Assembly: GCF_002514735.1 (NCBI RefSeq)
Contig: NZ_NBWU01000008.1
Location: 215,401-279,400 of the forward strand
Reading direction: 5' to 3'
Length of the DNA stretch: 64,000 nt
Source of the DNA: Sediminicola luteus
GTDB lineage: Bacteria > Bacteroidota > Bacteroidia > Flavobacteriales > Flavobacteriaceae
Under the pieces are notes generated by a model that saw only the letters and a program-made list of their open reading frames with translations, did no database searches and had not been told where the DNA came from. The translations under genes and the position numbers were made by a program. Shown piece by piece: positions 55,972-64,000 of the stretch (position 1 is its first letter; every line of letters begins with the position of its first letter).

Positions 55972-58900
55972 TTACTTTTTCTTTTTCTGTTCTTCGTGGG
56001 TCTTTTGGCCAAAGTTTTGCATATAGGCCACAAGTTGTTCGTAAACTTCAGCGTCAAGTGAAGCGAATGGGGGCATAGATGGGTATTGGTCCCTCTTTTT
56101 CCCCGGTTTTTTAATCCACTGTATCAGGTCGGTTTTCAACTTTAGGTTGTTTTTATGTTTTGGATCGGGGTGGGAATACAATAGCGAAATCTCTTTAAGT
56201 GACGGGCCGGCTCCTGCGGAATTGGGTTGGTGGCAAGTGGCACACATGGCAAAGGCTTGTTTCCCTTTGTTTATACGCATTTGACGTATGTCCCCAACAT
56301 TCGTGAGGCCGTTGTTATCCGATAAGATAATCAAATCTTGTAGTTTACTTTGGGCATTTTCATCGAGAAGGGTCACATCTGTCTGCTTCAATTTTTGCCA
56401 CCAATCGGCGTTTACAAATTCCCGGTCCTGGCCTTCACTGAGATCATTCCAAAGTTGTTTGATGATCAAAGACTTTAGCTGCCCATGATTACTGTTGTTT
56501 ACGATATCATACAGTTTTTCGGGTGATTCCTTAGAAAGGGTATGTACAATACTAGAATTGAAAATCTGCGGTTGGGCCGACTCCATGATTTCTTTTAATT
56601 CTTTACTGCTTTTCTGTGCTACAAATTGGGCATAGCCATACCAAAGCATTTTTGGTATAAAGCGATCTTGGGTGTTCCTAGGATCTTGGATCATGGTAGA
56701 GATAATCTCCTCACTCAGGGCTTTATCCAAACGATTTTGGGTCAGAGAGGCGATCATAAGCCTAACATCGGCAGCCGGGTCGTTGGCGGCCATATCCAAA
56801 AATTCCCCATTGAATTGTTTGCTAAAACCAATAGCCTGTTCGGTAATAAATTGGATAGCTTGTCTTCGGATCACGGCCTGTTCGTCGCGTAGCAGTTTTT
56901 TGTATGACCCAACCGAAATACCATCTACGGCATAGAGGGCCACCAAATAACGAAAACGCTGGGCAAGTTCCAGTTTTTTATCAAGTACCTTGGGTTCTAA
57001 TTTATCGGCAAAGGCTTCCTTGTTCTTAAACTCGTTTTTCGCCAGGCGTTGCCGTATTTCATGTTGTGAGTGCCTAGAGAACCATTCATTGCTGTCTGAG
57101 AGATAATCGAATAGTTCGGCTTCCGTAGCCGCTCCCATATCGGCTTTTCTGGGTTTGTAATTGGGTTGGTAACTCAAGCGATAGATTCGGCCGTTAGAAC
57201 GGTTCCAAATCTCAGTATCCCTATTGTGACAGTGTTGGGTATCGTACCAGTCGTTGATATAAACAGCCCCATCGGGACCATATTTTAGGTCTACGGCCAC
57301 ATAATTTTCATCATCCATATACAGGGGTTCGTTACCCTGGCTTGAAGAGCGGTAACCGGAATCGAACTCTTCCAAAATCTCACGATTTATTTGAGCCCCA
57401 TGAAGGTTGTTTGTATACAGTTGGTTACGGTATTCATCAGGCCAGTTATCGCCCAAATAAACCATGGTGCCCACATGTGAATGTCCTCCCCACATATTCG
57501 GGGTGCTGTGCATACCTCCTTTTCCTACGCCGCCGACACCATGGCCGTAGGCGGCAATGGATTTCATATAATTAGGCTCGTCTGTATTATTTTGGTCGTT
57601 GTTGGTTTGATAGAAAAAAGCCCCTGTGCCGTAACTATAGATAAAATCATTGGTATGCCTGTTGTTTTGGGTCCAATAATTGGCATCCCTAAATACTTGG
57701 GTAACCGGTCCACCACCATAGGCACTACGGCAGTGTGTCATGAACATTTCACCATAGGCATTATAATCTAACCCCCATTGGTTGGAACCGCCATAGGCAT
57801 AGATTTCAAAATCGTCGGTTAGCGGATGATAGCGCCAAATGGCAGAGGCTACGTCGATACGTTCTTCATCAGGAGTACCGGGCTTACCTACCTTAGACGG
57901 ATTAAAAACACCGTGTACCCCGTAGAGCCAGCCGTCGTGCCCCCACATAAAGGAGTTTTGGGTCTCATGGGTGTCGCGAATACTCCAGCCATCCAATAAA
58001 ACTTGGGGCTCCCCATCGGGTACATCGTCCCCGTCGGCATCCGGAATAAAGATAAAATCAGGAGCCGTGGAAGCATATACGCCCCCATATCCCACTTCGA
58101 ATCCGCTGATGAGGTTGAGGTCGTCCGCAAATACCTTCCCGGTCTCAAACGTACCATCGTTATCGGTATCTTCCCAGATTACCAATCGATCCTTACCTTC
58201 TCCTTCCGGTTGTTTTTGGGGATAGGCAAAGGCCTCGGCCACCCATAGACGGCCCTTACCATCGAAGGTAAAGGCAATGGGTTGCCTAACGTCGGGTTCC
58301 TGGAGTACCGTGGTCATTTCAAAACCAGGGGGTACATAGGCATACTCGGTAGCGCCGTCATGTTCGGGGTTATGGGCCAGGTTGGAAAAGAGGGGGTTGT
58401 TTTTTATACGATAGGCCACATTTTTAGTGGTATCGGTGGCGATTTTCGCCTTGGGCTCAACCGTTTTTAGGTACATGTTCTTGAACTGTACTTTGGCCGG
58501 TCCGTTTCCGCTATGGAGCTGCAGGGCCAAGGCACCTGAAAGATCGTGCTTGTCTTTTTCGTAATCTTCTATAATATTATACAAGCTACCATTGATCCTG
58601 ATTTCTATACGGTTTCCAATGGCTTTGATATGGTATTGGTTCCAGTCGTTTGGTTTTAGATTTCGATTAAGAAGGGCCATATTTTCTTGAAAAGGAATGG
58701 TTTCCCTATCCCCGTTGGCCATGATTTTGGTAAGTCCACCTCGTTCGGCGATCTTACCCCGGTCGTGTTCATCATAGAGTACACCCAACCATTCATCCCC
58801 GGCATCTAGATCACATTGGTAGCCGGTAACCGTATTATAATCGGTCTTCTGGGAACGGATCTGTATACCCGAATTGGTGCCTTGGGTAATTTTAAAATCT

Positions 58901-59139
58901 AGGGTAAGCTCAAAGTCGTTCACCTCATTTTCCCAATAGATAAATTCGTTCTTGGCCAGTTTTTCACCTGCGGGAATCTCGGCGGTTAGGGCTCCATCTT
59001 CCACTTTCCATATATCGGGGTTCCCATCCCATCCTTTTAGGGACTTACCATTAAAAATGGCTTGCGGGGCATCTTTTGGGTTCGAACAACCCAAAACGAA
59101 TACCAACAGCATCAGGTTGGCAAATAATATCTTGTTCAT
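55972..59139 (-). CDS. DUF1080 - PVC-type dehydrogenase - cytochrome c fusion lipoprotein
   Basis: 1055 residues from ATG 59139, which gives a lipoprotein signal (LVFVLGCSNP); 21 upstream codons are rejected. Parts in order: a DUF1080 (3-keto-disaccharide hydrolase, PF06439) lectin-like domain, about 30-240; a PVC-type membrane-bound dehydrogenase-like propeller, about 265-640; HEAT-like helical repeats; and a cytochrome c domain with heme motif CATCH at about 966-970 and a likely axial Met in YPSMPP. This suggests oxidation and cleavage of a sugar with electrons passed to heme. A Gfo/Idh/MocA dehydrogenase gene lies just upstream on the same strand. Confidence 0.9.
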   Translation of the reverse strand: MNKILFANLMLLVFVLGCSNPKDAPQAIFNGKSLKGWDGNPDIWKVEDGALTAEIPAGEKLAKNEFIYWENEVNDFELTLDFKITQGTNSGIQIRSQKTDYNTVTGYQCDLDAGDEWLGVLYDEHDRGKIAERGGLTKIMANGDRETIPFQENMALLNRNLKPNDWNQYHIKAIGNRIEIRINGSLYNIIEDYEKDKHDLSGALALQLHSGNGPAKVQFKNMYLKTVEPKAKIATDTTKNVAYRIKNNPLFSNLAHNPEHDGATEYAYVPPGFEMTTVLQEPDVRQPIAFTFDGKGRLWVAEAFAYPQKQPEGEGKDRLVIWEDTDNDGTFETGKVFADDLNLISGFEVGYGGVYASTAPDFIFIPDADGDDVPDGEPQVLLDGWSIRDTHETQNSFMWGHDGWLYGVHGVFNPSKVGKPGTPDEERIDVASAIWRYHPLTDDFEIYAYGGSNQWGLDYNAYGEMFMTHCRSAYGGGPVTQVFRDANYWTQNNRHTNDFIYSYGTGAFFYQTNNDQNNTDEPNYMKSIAAYGHGVGGVGKGGMHSTPNMWGGHSHVGTMVYLGDNWPDEYRNQLYTNNLHGAQINREILEEFDSGYRSSSQGNEPLYMDDENYVAVDLKYGPDGAVYINDWYDTQHCHNRDTEIWNRSNGRIYRLSYQPNYKPRKADMGAATEAELFDYLSDSNEWFSRHSQHEIRQRLAKNEFKNKEAFADKLEPKVLDKKLELAQRFRYLVALYAVDGISVGSYKKLLRDEQAVIRRQAIQFITEQAIGFSKQFNGEFLDMAANDPAADVRLMIASLTQNRLDKALSEEIISTMIQDPRNTQDRFIPKMLWYGYAQFVAQKSSKELKEIMESAQPQIFNSSIVHTLSKESPEKLYDIVNNSNHGQLKSLIIKQLWNDLSEGQDREFVNADWWQKLKQTDVTLLDENAQSKLQDLIILSDNNGLTNVGDIRQMRINKGKQAFAMCATCHQPNSAGAGPSLKEISLLYSHPDPKHKNNLKLKTDLIQWIKKPGKKRDQYPSMPPFASLDAEVYEQLVAYMQNFGQKTHEEQKKKK

Positions 59140-59221
59140 AATAGGCGGTATTTGATAGGCTTTTTTTGAATTATGATGAACGGCATGCCAAACACATGCC
59201 AAAAGGGGTTAGCATTCGGGG

Positions 59222-60346
59222 TTAGATACTTAGGGTAAAATCAGGTAAACGCATAAGTTTTCCGCCTTGTAGGGCCGATTCGTGGGCCAAGATACCTACA
59301 CAGGTAATGTTGGCCGATTGTTGTGCATTGGGGTAGGGATCGGTTTTCTGTAGCAAAGCATTGATAAATTCGTGTACGAGATGCGGATGCGACCCCCCAT
59401 GACCGGCGCCTTGGGTAAAAGACAAATGCTGGTTGTCGTCCGAGTCATATACCCCATGCGTGGTAAAGCGTTGTATTTCCTCTGGCAATAGGTGGGCAAA
59501 ATCGGGGCTTTCCACTTCTTCCGGAATTTCGGGTTCTGGTTTTTTGGCGGTATGTACCACTAGCGAATTCCCTTCGATAAGCGGCCATTCCACCGATTTT
59601 TTAGAGCCATATACTTCAATACTCTCACGATATTGACGGGCCACATCAAATAAAGAACGGTGCACCTGGGCACTAAGGTCGGAATCCTTGAATTTTATAT
59701 GCGTGGTCTCTACCGCAAAAGGCGAGTTGTAATGTGCGATCAATTCTTCCCGAATGGTACCCGACCCAAAACAAGAAACATACTCGGCCTCACTGCGTGT
59801 CAGCCCTAACACCGGGCCAACACAATGCGTGGCGTAATGCATAGGGGGCAGGCCGGGCCAGTAGTTGGGCCATCCGTCCATATCTTGTTGGTGGCTGGCC
59901 TTTAAAAACTGTATTTTACCCAACTCACCTTTTTCGTAAAGATCTTTCATGAATAAGAACTCCCGGGCATAGAGCACGGTTTCCATCATCATATAGGTGA
60001 GGCCCGTTTCTTGGGTCAAACGCACTATTTCCTCACATTCTTCCATAGTCGTCGCCATGGGCACGGTACAGGCCACATGCTTACCGGCTTTTAAGGCCTT
60101 AATGGATTGTTGGCCATGGTCGGGAATGGGGGTGTTTATATGTACGGCATCAATCTCGGGGTCTTGTAACAGGGCGTCATAAGAAGTATAGCGTTTGGCT
60201 ATACCATGGGCATCCCCGATCTTATCTAAACTGGTTTGGCTGCGTTGGCAAATGGCTACTAACTCGGCATTGGGGTGTTTCAAATATATAGGAATAAACT
60301 CCGCACCGAAACCCAAACCAACCAGGGCTATTTTAATTTTTTCCAT
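59222..60346 (-). CDS. Gfo/Idh/MocA family sugar oxidoreductase
   Basis: 374 residues. N-terminal NAD(P)-binding Rossmann fold with VGLGFGAEF (9-17), then the C-terminal alpha/beta domain of the family (about 125-370). Conserved GKHVACTVPMATTMEE in the middle is the usual EKP-type region, here changed to TVP. No tat signal is seen, so it is probably cytoplasmic. By context it oxidises or isomerises a sugar of the DUF1080-PVC pathway, as the neighbouring gene (82 bases downstream) is on the same strand and a XylR-type regulator is divergent. Confidence 0.9.
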   Translation of the reverse strand: MEKIKIALVGLGFGAEFIPIYLKHPNAELVAICQRSQTSLDKIGDAHGIAKRYTSYDALLQDPEIDAVHINTPIPDHGQQSIKALKAGKHVACTVPMATTMEECEEIVRLTQETGLTYMMMETVLYAREFLFMKDLYEKGELGKIQFLKASHQQDMDGWPNYWPGLPPMHYATHCVGPVLGLTRSEAEYVSCFGSGTIREELIAHYNSPFAVETTHIKFKDSDLSAQVHRSLFDVARQYRESIEVYGSKKSVEWPLIEGNSLVVHTAKKPEPEIPEEVESPDFAHLLPEEIQRFTTHGVYDSDDNQHLSFTQGAGHGGSHPHLVHEFINALLQKTDPYPNAQQSANITCVGILAHESALQGGKLMRLPDFTLSI

Positions 60347-60629
60347 CTTTTTAGGTAGTGAAAAGGATTGATGATAAAATTACGGGCTAAAGCCATTATT
60401 GACAATACGATTTTTGGGTATTCGATTTAGAAATATTACCGATAGGATTTGTGAGTGGAAAAGTGTTATAACCCTTATTTTTATTGGCATTAAAGGCATT
60501 TTTTGTTATTGTAACTGGAATAAATGGCCCTTTTCAATGGTGTTCGGATTAAGTTTATTGTCCAACTAATTATATATTTAACCTTTAGAAGTGAAGTAGA
60601 AAGGATATGTAGTGCCATCTGCATTCGAT

Positions 60630-61802
60630 ATGAACAAAAAAATATCCAAAAGACGTTTTAAAGTCGCCCTTTTAATGGAGACCTCCAATGCGTATTCGCG
60701 CGGGGTTATCAAGGGTATTTACGGGTATATAATGGAACACGATCAATGGGATGTGTACTTAGGTGAATATAGTAGGGGCGAACCTAACCCAGACTGGCTT
60801 TTGTCTTGGGATGGTGATGGTATTATCGCACGGATCGAGAATGAAACCATAGCCGAATTGATCAAGCGTTGCCAGCTGCCTACCATAGATGTGAGTTCGG
60901 CCAATCTAATTCCAGGGATCCCTTGGGTAGAAACGGACGATAGAAAGATCGCCCAACTGGCTTTTGAACATCTAAAAGACTGTGGACTAAAACATTTTGC
61001 CTTTGCCGGTTCCCAGTTCAATTGGTCTAAATGGCGGGCTGATCACTTTAAGGAAGTATTGGAGGGGCAAGGGGTACGCTGTGACTACTATAGTCTGCCC
61101 ATGCATTTGGATTACCATGTGGTTGACGAACAAAAGAAAATAGAGTCATGGTTGGCCACCCTGCCCAAGCCTATCGGCATTTTTGCCGCCTACGATCAAT
61201 TGGGTCGTTTGATAATAGACTGTAGCCAAAAAATGGGGTTTATGGTACCTGAGGAAATTGCGGTAATCGGGGTCGATAACGATCCCTTGATTTGCGAATT
61301 ATGTTCACCACCCCTTACCAGTGTGATCCCCGATACGTTTAAAACGGGCTATTTGGCGGCTGAATTATTGGCGGCTTTAATGCAAGGAAAAACCGAGGTG
61401 AACATTACCAATCTAATGGCCCCCATAGGGGTTAAAAAAAGGCGGTCTACCGACTCATTGGCCATTGAAGACCCCCATATCTCCAAGGCCTTGCACTATA
61501 TTTATGAAAATGCAAGCATAGGTAGCTTTAGCATTAACGATATTTTGGCGATTGTACCCATGACCCGACGGGTATTTGAAAAGAGATTCTTGGAAATGGT
61601 GGGACATACCCCATATAAGGAAGCCCAACGTATCCGGGTGGCCCGTATTCAGGAATTATTGACCGAAAGTGATCTAGGGTTATTGGAGATTGCCGAAAAA
61701 ATGGGCTTTGAACATGTGTCGTATATGAGCTTTTTGTTCAAACGGGAAACCGGGATATCGCCAATAGCGTATCGACATAAGATGCGGAAGGAATTTGGGT
61801 AA
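60630..61802 (+). CDS. XylR-type AraC-family transcriptional regulator
   Basis: 390 residues from ATG 60630 (a GTG at 60612 is also in frame). The N-terminal 270 residues form a LacI/periplasmic-binding-like sugar domain (VALLMETSNAYSRGVIKGIY, GVDNDPLICELCSPPLTSV is the XylR family hallmark); the C-terminal 100 residues hold an AraC double HTH (RRVFEKRFLEMVGHTPYKEAQRIRVARIQ). It is divergent from the Gfo/Idh - DUF1080-PVC genes and is their likely activator. The ligand is a sugar by family. Confidence 0.92.
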   Translation: MNKKISKRRFKVALLMETSNAYSRGVIKGIYGYIMEHDQWDVYLGEYSRGEPNPDWLLSWDGDGIIARIENETIAELIKRCQLPTIDVSSANLIPGIPWVETDDRKIAQLAFEHLKDCGLKHFAFAGSQFNWSKWRADHFKEVLEGQGVRCDYYSLPMHLDYHVVDEQKKIESWLATLPKPIGIFAAYDQLGRLIIDCSQKMGFMVPEEIAVIGVDNDPLICELCSPPLTSVIPDTFKTGYLAAELLAALMQGKTEVNITNLMAPIGVKKRRSTDSLAIEDPHISKALHYIYENASIGSFSINDILAIVPMTRRVFEKRFLEMVGHTPYKEAQRIRVARIQELLTESDLGLLEIAEKMGFEHVSYMSFLFKRETGISPIAYRHKMRKEFG

Positions 61803-61830
61803 GATTCTTGCCAGCTTGGACCGAAAAACA

Positions 61831-61863
61831 AAAAACCCAAGACTTTCATCTTGGGTTTTTCTT
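61831..61863 (+). terminator. strong terminator at the edge of the integrative element
   Basis: AAAAACCCAAG and CTTGGGTTTTT (61831-61841 / 61850-61860) are 11-bp perfect arms around an 8-nt loop, 28 bases after the regulator stop. On the other strand it directly follows the tRNA fragment, so it may also have been the terminator of the original tRNA gene. Confidence 0.85.
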
Positions 61864-61865
61864 TG

Positions 61866-61906
61866 TAGCGAGAGAGGGACTTGAACCCTCGGCCTCCGGG
61901 TTATGA
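61866..61906 (-). tRNA. 3' fragment of a CAU tRNA (attachment site of an integrative element)
   Basis: Read on the minus strand, the sequence gives an anticodon loop with CAT, the 3' half of the anticodon stem CCCGG, a 5-nt variable loop AGGCC, a perfect T-arm GAGGG-TTCAAGT-CCCTC, the 3' acceptor strand TCTCGCT and discriminator A. The 5' half of the tRNA is absent: the match stops at the anticodon loop. The three G:C pairs implied next to the loop (CATAACCC) point to initiator tRNA-Met. This is the usual remnant left when an element integrates into a tRNA gene; the intact copy should lie at the other end, outside the window. Confidence 0.75.
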
Positions 61907-62011
61907 AAATTTACCATTATTTTTAAATAAAACACAAAAACTCTTAAAATCAATTAGATATGTGAGGATTTGTTAAGTTTGATTTCAAAAAATACCTTTT
62001 TATATCAATAA

Positions 62012-62032
62012 ATGTTGTACCTATGTTGTACC
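62012..62032. repeat. two direct repeats before the integrase gene
   Basis: ATGTTGTACC occurs twice (62012-62021 and 62023-62032), 11 bp apart, 36 bases before the integrase ATG and about 105 bases from the tRNA fragment. They are in the right place to be arm-type binding sites for the N-terminal domain of the integrase, or its own operator. Confidence 0.4.
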
Positions 62033-62067
62033 CAAAAATTTGTATCTTACAAATCAGGATATAAATT

Positions 62068-63276
62068 ATGGCAACAGTTCAAGCAGTTTTACGAAAAAAG
62101 AGGAATGCCCAAAACCTATTCCCCATAGCTATTCGAATTACGAAGGATAGAAAGGCTTCTTTTATATCTATCGGTCAGTACATAGACCAAAAGTATTGGG
62201 ATACTACTAATAGAAAAGTAAAGCGATCCCACCCAAATGCTTCTCGTATTAACCATTTAATTCTTAAAAAACTCACGAAAGCAAATGAGAAGTTGCTTGA
62301 AGCAGAGATAAACGAAGCCAATGTTTCGGCATCCCGTATAAGGGAAGACATTAAAGGAACCAATCAATTGGATTTTTTCGGAGTAGCAGAACTTCATTTG
62401 GATAACCTTCAAAAGGCAGAAAAATATCGCCAATACCATACTCAAAAAGGGCGGATTGAGAAGTTCCGGAGGTTTACCGGTCAGCAAACACTTGCCTTTA
62501 AAGATATCTCGGTTTTCTTACTTAAAAACTTTGAAAGCTACATTCTTAACCAAGAAAAGAGGAAGCCTAGAACAGCAGTAAACTACATGATACTAATCCG
62601 TAAAATTTTTAACCTTGCTATTTCTGAGGGTATAGCCGAACGTAGTATTTATCCATTCGGAAAAGGGAAGGTTCAAATCAAAATACCGGAATCGGAAAAA
62701 ATCGGATTGTCCATTGAGGAAGTAAAGAAATTAGAAAATGCGGATGGTTTAACTCCAGCACAGCAACAGGCCGTTAATGTTTGGTTGACGAGTTTTTATT
62801 TTGCCGGGATAAGAGTGAGTGATGTTTTGCAATTACGATGGTCAGATTTTCATGATAATCGTTTGCATTATAGAATGAATAAAAATCAAAAATTGGTTTC
62901 ACTTAAAGTACCGGAAAAGGCTTTGCGCATTCTTCAGCAGTATAAGGAAACTCCTTCGGATAAAAACGATTTGATTTTTCCATATTTGAAAGGAACTAAC
63001 TTCGACGATGCGAAAGAGAAATTAATTCGCATAAGGACGGTTACTAGAACCTTGAATAGAAGATTGCAATTGGCGGGTAATTATTTAGGGATTGACAAAA
63101 AAATAAGCATGCATATAGCACGTCATACCTTTGGGAATATCTCGGGCGATAAAATACCTATACAAATGTTGCAAAAGCTGTATCGGCATTCATCAATAAC
63201 GACTACGGTTGCCTATCAGGCCAGTTTTATGAAAAAGGATGCGGATAGTGCTTTAGATAAAGTGATTAATTTTTAA
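62068..63276 (+). CDS. tyrosine integrase of a tRNA-targeted element
   Basis: 402 residues. N-terminal arm-type DNA-binding domain (about 1-95), SAM-like core-binding domain (about 100-200) and catalytic domain (about 210-400) with R249 (GIRVSD), H349-x2-R352 (HIARHTFG), H374 (RHSSI) and nucleophile Y383. All catalytic residues are present, so it should be active. Its neighbour is a tRNA 3' fragment, which fits site-specific insertion. The codon use is more AT-rich than the chromosome to the left, as expected for acquired DNA. Confidence 0.93.
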   Translation: MATVQAVLRKKRNAQNLFPIAIRITKDRKASFISIGQYIDQKYWDTTNRKVKRSHPNASRINHLILKKLTKANEKLLEAEINEANVSASRIREDIKGTNQLDFFGVAELHLDNLQKAEKYRQYHTQKGRIEKFRRFTGQQTLAFKDISVFLLKNFESYILNQEKRKPRTAVNYMILIRKIFNLAISEGIAERSIYPFGKGKVQIKIPESEKIGLSIEEVKKLENADGLTPAQQQAVNVWLTSFYFAGIRVSDVLQLRWSDFHDNRLHYRMNKNQKLVSLKVPEKALRILQQYKETPSDKNDLIFPYLKGTNFDDAKEKLIRIRTVTRTLNRRLQLAGNYLGIDKKISMHIARHTFGNISGDKIPIQMLQKLYRHSSITTTVAYQASFMKKDADSALDKVINF

Positions 63277-63294
63277 TTAGAAGATATTTCGGGG

Positions 63295-63513
63295 TTAATC
63301 GAAAAACATCTTTACTTCAACGCCTATAGCATTTGCAATTCTTAATAGTGTAAGGGAGGTAACATTTTGGCGGCCATTCTCTATAGCGGAAAGATTCGAT
63401 TTTTCCATTTTTATGATAGAGCAAAGGTCTAGCTGACTCAACCCCTTTGAGCGTCTTTCCTTTGCTATATTCCTGCCTATTTTCTTTAGGAAGTACTCTT
63501 CTCGTTTAGTCAT
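63295..63513 (-). CDS. XRE-family HTH regulator of the element
   Basis: 72 residues from ATG 63513 (MTKREEYF); the open frame begins at 63564 but the first 17 residues are poor. The whole protein is one lambda-repressor-like HTH (about 10-65; RRSKGLSQLDLCSIIKMEKS, NLSAIENGRQ). It is divergent from the gene at 63604 and a 32-bp palindrome lies between them, so it likely represses both. It faces the integrase, whose stop is 18 bases away. Confidence 0.88.
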   Translation of the reverse strand: MTKREEYFLKKIGRNIAKERRSKGLSQLDLCSIIKMEKSNLSAIENGRQNVTSLTLLRIANAIGVEVKMFFD

Positions 63514-63542
63514 ATAAAGACCAAGTTCTATAAAATACATAC

Positions 63543-63574
63543 AACAAAGGTTATGATATATCATAATCTTTGTT
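63543..63574. promoter_or_regulatory. 32-bp palindromic operator of the XRE regulator
   Basis: AACAAAGGTTATGATA / TATCATAATCTTTGTT is a palindrome with one mismatched pair, 30 bases ahead of both divergent start codons (63513 and 63604). Position and symmetry fit a dimeric repressor controlling both genes. Confidence 0.7.
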
Positions 63575-63603
63575 TATATTTAAACACTTTAATGCTTAGT
63601 GTT

Positions 63604-64000
63604 ATGGAATTAACAGGGACAGAATTAGCGGTAGAAGTATGCACTGATAAGGTACTGGGGATTATATGCCAGCTCGTCGACGTTCTTGATGTGGAGCGCA
63701 TCTTTTTTAACAAAGGGCAACAGCATAATTCCTTTAAGTACTGTTTAATCCTAATCGCCAAGATTGAAGTGAAACAGATAGTGGATCAGGTTTGGCCCGT
63801 AATCCATAATATTATGGCCCAATATCCCGATTTTACATGTAAGGTCTTCACTCTTGGTTATACAAACGCCCAACTCCAACAGGCCAACCTATTCTTTTTG
63901 AACCATTGCCATGCAGATAAATTGGTTTATATCTCTGATAAAAAAGATTGCACATGGGCCTACCCCGAACAAAACATTCAGGCGGTTTGTGAAAAGGCCA
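63604..64000 (+). CDS. N-terminal part of a HEPN-type protein, cut by the window end
   Basis: 132 codons are open from ATG 63604 to the window end, with no stop. The segment FTLGYTNAQLQQANLFFLNHC followed by ADKLVYISDKK matches my memory of the N-terminal region of HEPN-domain proteins found in Bacteroidota mobile islands (a nucleotidyltransferase-like N-terminus, the HEPN part comes later). The diagnostic RxxxxH of HEPN would be outside the window, so this is tentative. It is divergent from the XRE regulator and shares its operator. Confidence 0.55.
   Translation, partial: MELTGTELAVEVCTDKVLGIICQLVDVLDVERIFFNKGQQHNSFKYCLILIAKIEVKQIVDQVWPVIHNIMAQYPDFTCKVFTLGYTNAQLQQANLFFLNHCHADKLVYISDKKDCTWAYPEQNIQAVCEKA

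Noticed and set aside
61866..61910. Complete tRNA gene
   Set aside because: Only the 3' half (anticodon loop, variable loop, T-arm, acceptor 3' strand) is present; no D-arm or 5' acceptor strand follows.

Overview
The window looks like the chromosome of a gliding marine member of the Flavobacteriaceae (Bacteroidota), of the Zobellia / Maribacter / Arenibacter kind. This rests on the gliding genes gldF and gldG, many Bacteroidota-only families (DUF4270, DUF4249, DUF4907, LytTR/histidine-kinase pairs, PD40-OmpA proteins, mobile mystery proteins A and B), promoters of the TTTG-N19-TAnnTTTG type, and modest G+C. The genus is an inference.

Left part (1-25 kb): a TetR regulator with candidate operators; a LytTR two-component pair divergent from a TonB-type outer-membrane protein; YceI and PepSY proteins; a Bcr/CflA-like efflux pump; a three-gene acyl-CoA carboxylase operon (carrier protein, biotin carboxylase, carboxyltransferase); a nucleoside-hydrolase / ribokinase operon beside a LacI repressor, with promoter and operator palindromes visible; a group of small unknown genes around a PhnA-like protein; a second LytTR pair that ends a likely five-gene operon with a beta-barrel protein, a kelch lipoprotein and a DUF4907 protein; and a run of cell-envelope genes (DUF4270, FadL-like, DUF481).

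Middle part (25-48 kb): mostly core genes. These are ppdK, an M28 peptidase, a lone DUF4249 lipoprotein, a YdjM-like membrane protein, a COG2426 membrane protein, an RluA-type pseudouridine synthase, a YgiQ-type radical SAM protein, an NlpC/P60 hydrolase, mnmE, a DUF4870 protein, dnaN, gldF-gldG, a SAM hydrolase, phoH and purC. Between them sits a mobile mystery protein A/B pair (HTH + Fic) whose control region carries four palindromes spaced exactly 33 bp apart.

Right part (48-64 kb): two large paralogous OmpA-family proteins flank a GH172 glycosidase and an esterase. Then come a DUF1254/DUF1214 lipoprotein and a sugar locus made of a XylR-type regulator, a Gfo/Idh/MocA dehydrogenase and a DUF1080-PVC-cytochrome c fusion. 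The last 2.1 kb is the start of an integrative element. It begins at a 41-nt 3' fragment of a CAU tRNA (probably initiator tRNA), followed by a tyrosine integrase, an XRE repressor with a 32-bp palindromic operator, and a divergent gene cut by the window end that resembles Bacteroidota HEPN proteins.

The most unusual signals are the 33-bp-periodic operator array of the mobile mystery pair, the tRNA-targeted island, the DUF1080-PVC-cytochrome fusion, the kelch/DUF4907/LytTR operon, and a hairpin element built of 10-bp CTCTGTG repeats.
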